From NCBI GenBank assembly GCA_944392965.1, contig CALXYM010000006.1:17871-81870 (forward strand): a stretch of 64,000 bases of DNA, given 5' to 3'. Source of the DNA: an uncultured Spirochaetaceae bacterium (lineage in GTDB: Bacteria; Spirochaetota; Spirochaetia; Sphaerochaetales; Sphaerochaetaceae). Position 1 is the stretch's first letter, and each line of letters starts with the position of its first letter. The notes under the pieces are model-generated. The model worked only from the letters and a program-made list of their open reading frames with translations. It was not told the origin of the DNA and searched no databases. Made by a program: the position numbers and the translations under genes. Below, one piece after another: positions 63,115-64,000 of the stretch.

Positions 63115-63711
63115 ATGAATATAGGTTTTACTCTAAATGGCAGAGAGGTTTTCTCTTCAGATGCCTCTCTGTCTCTTCTTAGGTTCATTCGGGATGTGGT
63201 GCATCTTAAAGGTACGAAGGAGGGATGTTCCATAGGTCATTGTGGTGCCTGTACCGTTCTTATTGACGGATATCCTAGAAGGGCTTGCAAGATTAAGATT
63301 TCTGATGTTAGAGGAAAGGAGGTGACTACCATTGAGGGGCTTACTGATGACCGTATACAGAATGCTTTTCTTGAATCAGGTGCGGTCCAATGCGGGTTCT
63401 GCACTCCTGGTATGATTCTTTCGGCAAAAGCGCTCCTTGATAGAAATCATTGCCTATCCCGAGAGGAGATAAGAAGGGCTTTATCTGCAAACTATTGCCG
63501 TTGTACAGGCTATACGAAGATCATAAAAGCCGTAGAACTTGCCGCATCAAGACTTTATCCTGCCGAATGGAAGAATGAGAAAAGGGAAGCTCTGGAAGAT
63601 GTCGAGATAATAAACCAAGATGGTTCAAAGGTTGAAAGCTCCTTTCATTATTTAGGTAAGCCAGAAAAAGACGCTGACGGCTGGAAAAAGGATTCAGGCA
63701 CACTTTTATAA
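63115..63711 (+). CDS. 2Fe-2S subunit of a molybdenum hydroxylase, probably truncated fusion
   Basis: A 198-aa protein. Cys38, 43, 46 and 58 (CSIGHCGAC) bind the plant-type cluster, and Cys93, 96, 128 and 130 (CGFC, CRC) the second, as in xanthine/CO dehydrogenase small subunits. The family normally ends near residue 150. Here ~48 more residues continue to SFHYLGKPEKDADGWKKDSG, which resembles the very beginning of the molybdenum subunit (GKPxxRxDAxxKVTG). The gene then stops. A fused Mo/Fe-S protein seems to have been cut off, and no Mo subunit follows. Confidence 0.8.
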   Translation: MNIGFTLNGREVFSSDASLSLLRFIRDVVHLKGTKEGCSIGHCGACTVLIDGYPRRACKIKISDVRGKEVTTIEGLTDDRIQNAFLESGAVQCGFCTPGMILSAKALLDRNHCLSREEIRRALSANYCRCTGYTKIIKAVELAASRLYPAEWKNEKREALEDVEIINQDGSKVESSFHYLGKPEKDADGWKKDSGTLL

Positions 63712-63713
63712 AA

Positions 63714-63764
63714 GTTGCCGCAAGAAAACCTGCCAGGCTTGTCCTGCAGGATGAATGCGGCAGC
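63714..63764. terminator. Two-tier hairpin between the iron-sulfur gene and the zinc-ribbon gene
   Basis: GTTGCCGCA (63714-63722) pairs with TGCGGCAGC (63756-63764), and CCTGC/GCAGG lies inside. On the minus strand it is followed by a short T-run. It serves the convergent stops. Confidence 0.5.
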
Positions 63765-63766
63765 AA

Positions 63767-63964
63767 TCATTTCACTTTGTAGATTGCAAATGCCTGGCCA
63801 CAATCCATACAGATATAAGCATCCGCTTCCTTTTTCAGAATAGTATTGGGGCACACATCATTCCTCTCAGACTTGAATATGACATTCGTGCTGAATGGCA
63901 TGCTCCCTGATGATATGACCATTCCCCTGAGCATTTCTTTGCCGCATATTGGTCATTTCATCAT
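63767..63964 (-). pseudogene. Small zinc-ribbon protein interrupted by an in-frame TGA at codon 4
   Basis: On the minus strand ATG (63964) with an AGGA site upstream opens MMK, then TGA, then PICGKEMLRGMVISSG... and ends ICMDCGQAFAIYKVK, 65 codons. The pattern fits DUF6487-like zinc ribbons, which start KCPxCGxEM. The TGA (63953-63955) stands where the first cysteine of the CxxC pair belongs. It is either a nonsense mutation, or conceivably selenocysteine. A short match, TGACCA/TGGTCA, flanks the following 28 bases, but it is not a convincing SECIS. Confidence 0.5.
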
Positions 63965-64000
63965 TCGGTACATCCTATGTTCGACTTCTGGTTCTCAATG

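Overview
The window looks like the replication-origin region of a spirochaete chromosome with low-to-moderate G+C. I judge this from gene content and gene style, not from a database search. The clues are a single-chain DAHP synthase-prephenate dehydratase, a cyclophilin-FKBP fusion, a PerR-rubrerythrin pair instead of catalase, and a TAXI-type TRAP transporter with other anaerobe-style genes. The best guess is a host-associated member of the Sphaerochaeta/Treponema group. TGA is used as an ordinary stop codon throughout.

Layout. Positions 1-22.8 kb hold mixed-strand metabolic and maintenance genes: aroF-pheA, nth, pth, a very large GH13 protein, a lipoprotein protease, a carboxylate symporter, gpmI, pepP, lgt, an iron/cobalamin-type ABC importer, ctp, rsmE, a PfkB kinase and perR-rbr. 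Next come an internally deleted ISL3-type element and a decayed IS200/IS605-type end (22.8-23.4 kb). From 23.5 to 30.9 kb the minus strand carries the classical origin cluster, read dnaA-dnaN-recF-DUF721-rpmH-rnpA-yidC-jag. On the plus strand follow gyrB-gyrA, three parS sites in a very AT-rich spacer, parA-parB, the fused PPIase and radA. Sense-strand base bias changes character around dnaA: plus-strand genes to its left favour A/C at third positions and those to its right favour G/T. With seven DnaA boxes between dnaA and dnaN, this puts oriC at about 29.2-29.5 kb.

Positions 40.9-56 kb hold metabolic genes (traB-like, peptidases, nagA, dagK, a glycosidase-like protein), an oligopeptide-type ABC importer without ATPases, and dnaX-ybaB-recR. 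A decayed TnpB fragment precedes a co-directional catabolic island (56.3-63.7 kb): DUF6282 protein, TAXI-TRAP binding protein and fused permease, a GalB-like PIG-L protein, an FCD-type GntR regulator, an RraA/CHA-aldolase-like protein, a TSUP exporter and a truncated molybdenum-hydroxylase iron-sulfur protein. It probably imports and splits an oxo/hydroxy polycarboxylate, under control of GntR-type palindromes in its promoter. This is the best candidate here for an undescribed system.

A second theme is gene starts. About ten genes have a -10 box ending 6 or 7 bases before the start codon and no Shine-Dalgarno sequence, so they should make leaderless mRNAs. The others have clear AGGAGG-type sites. 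This criterion corrects several start sites (pth, the symporter, ctp, parA).
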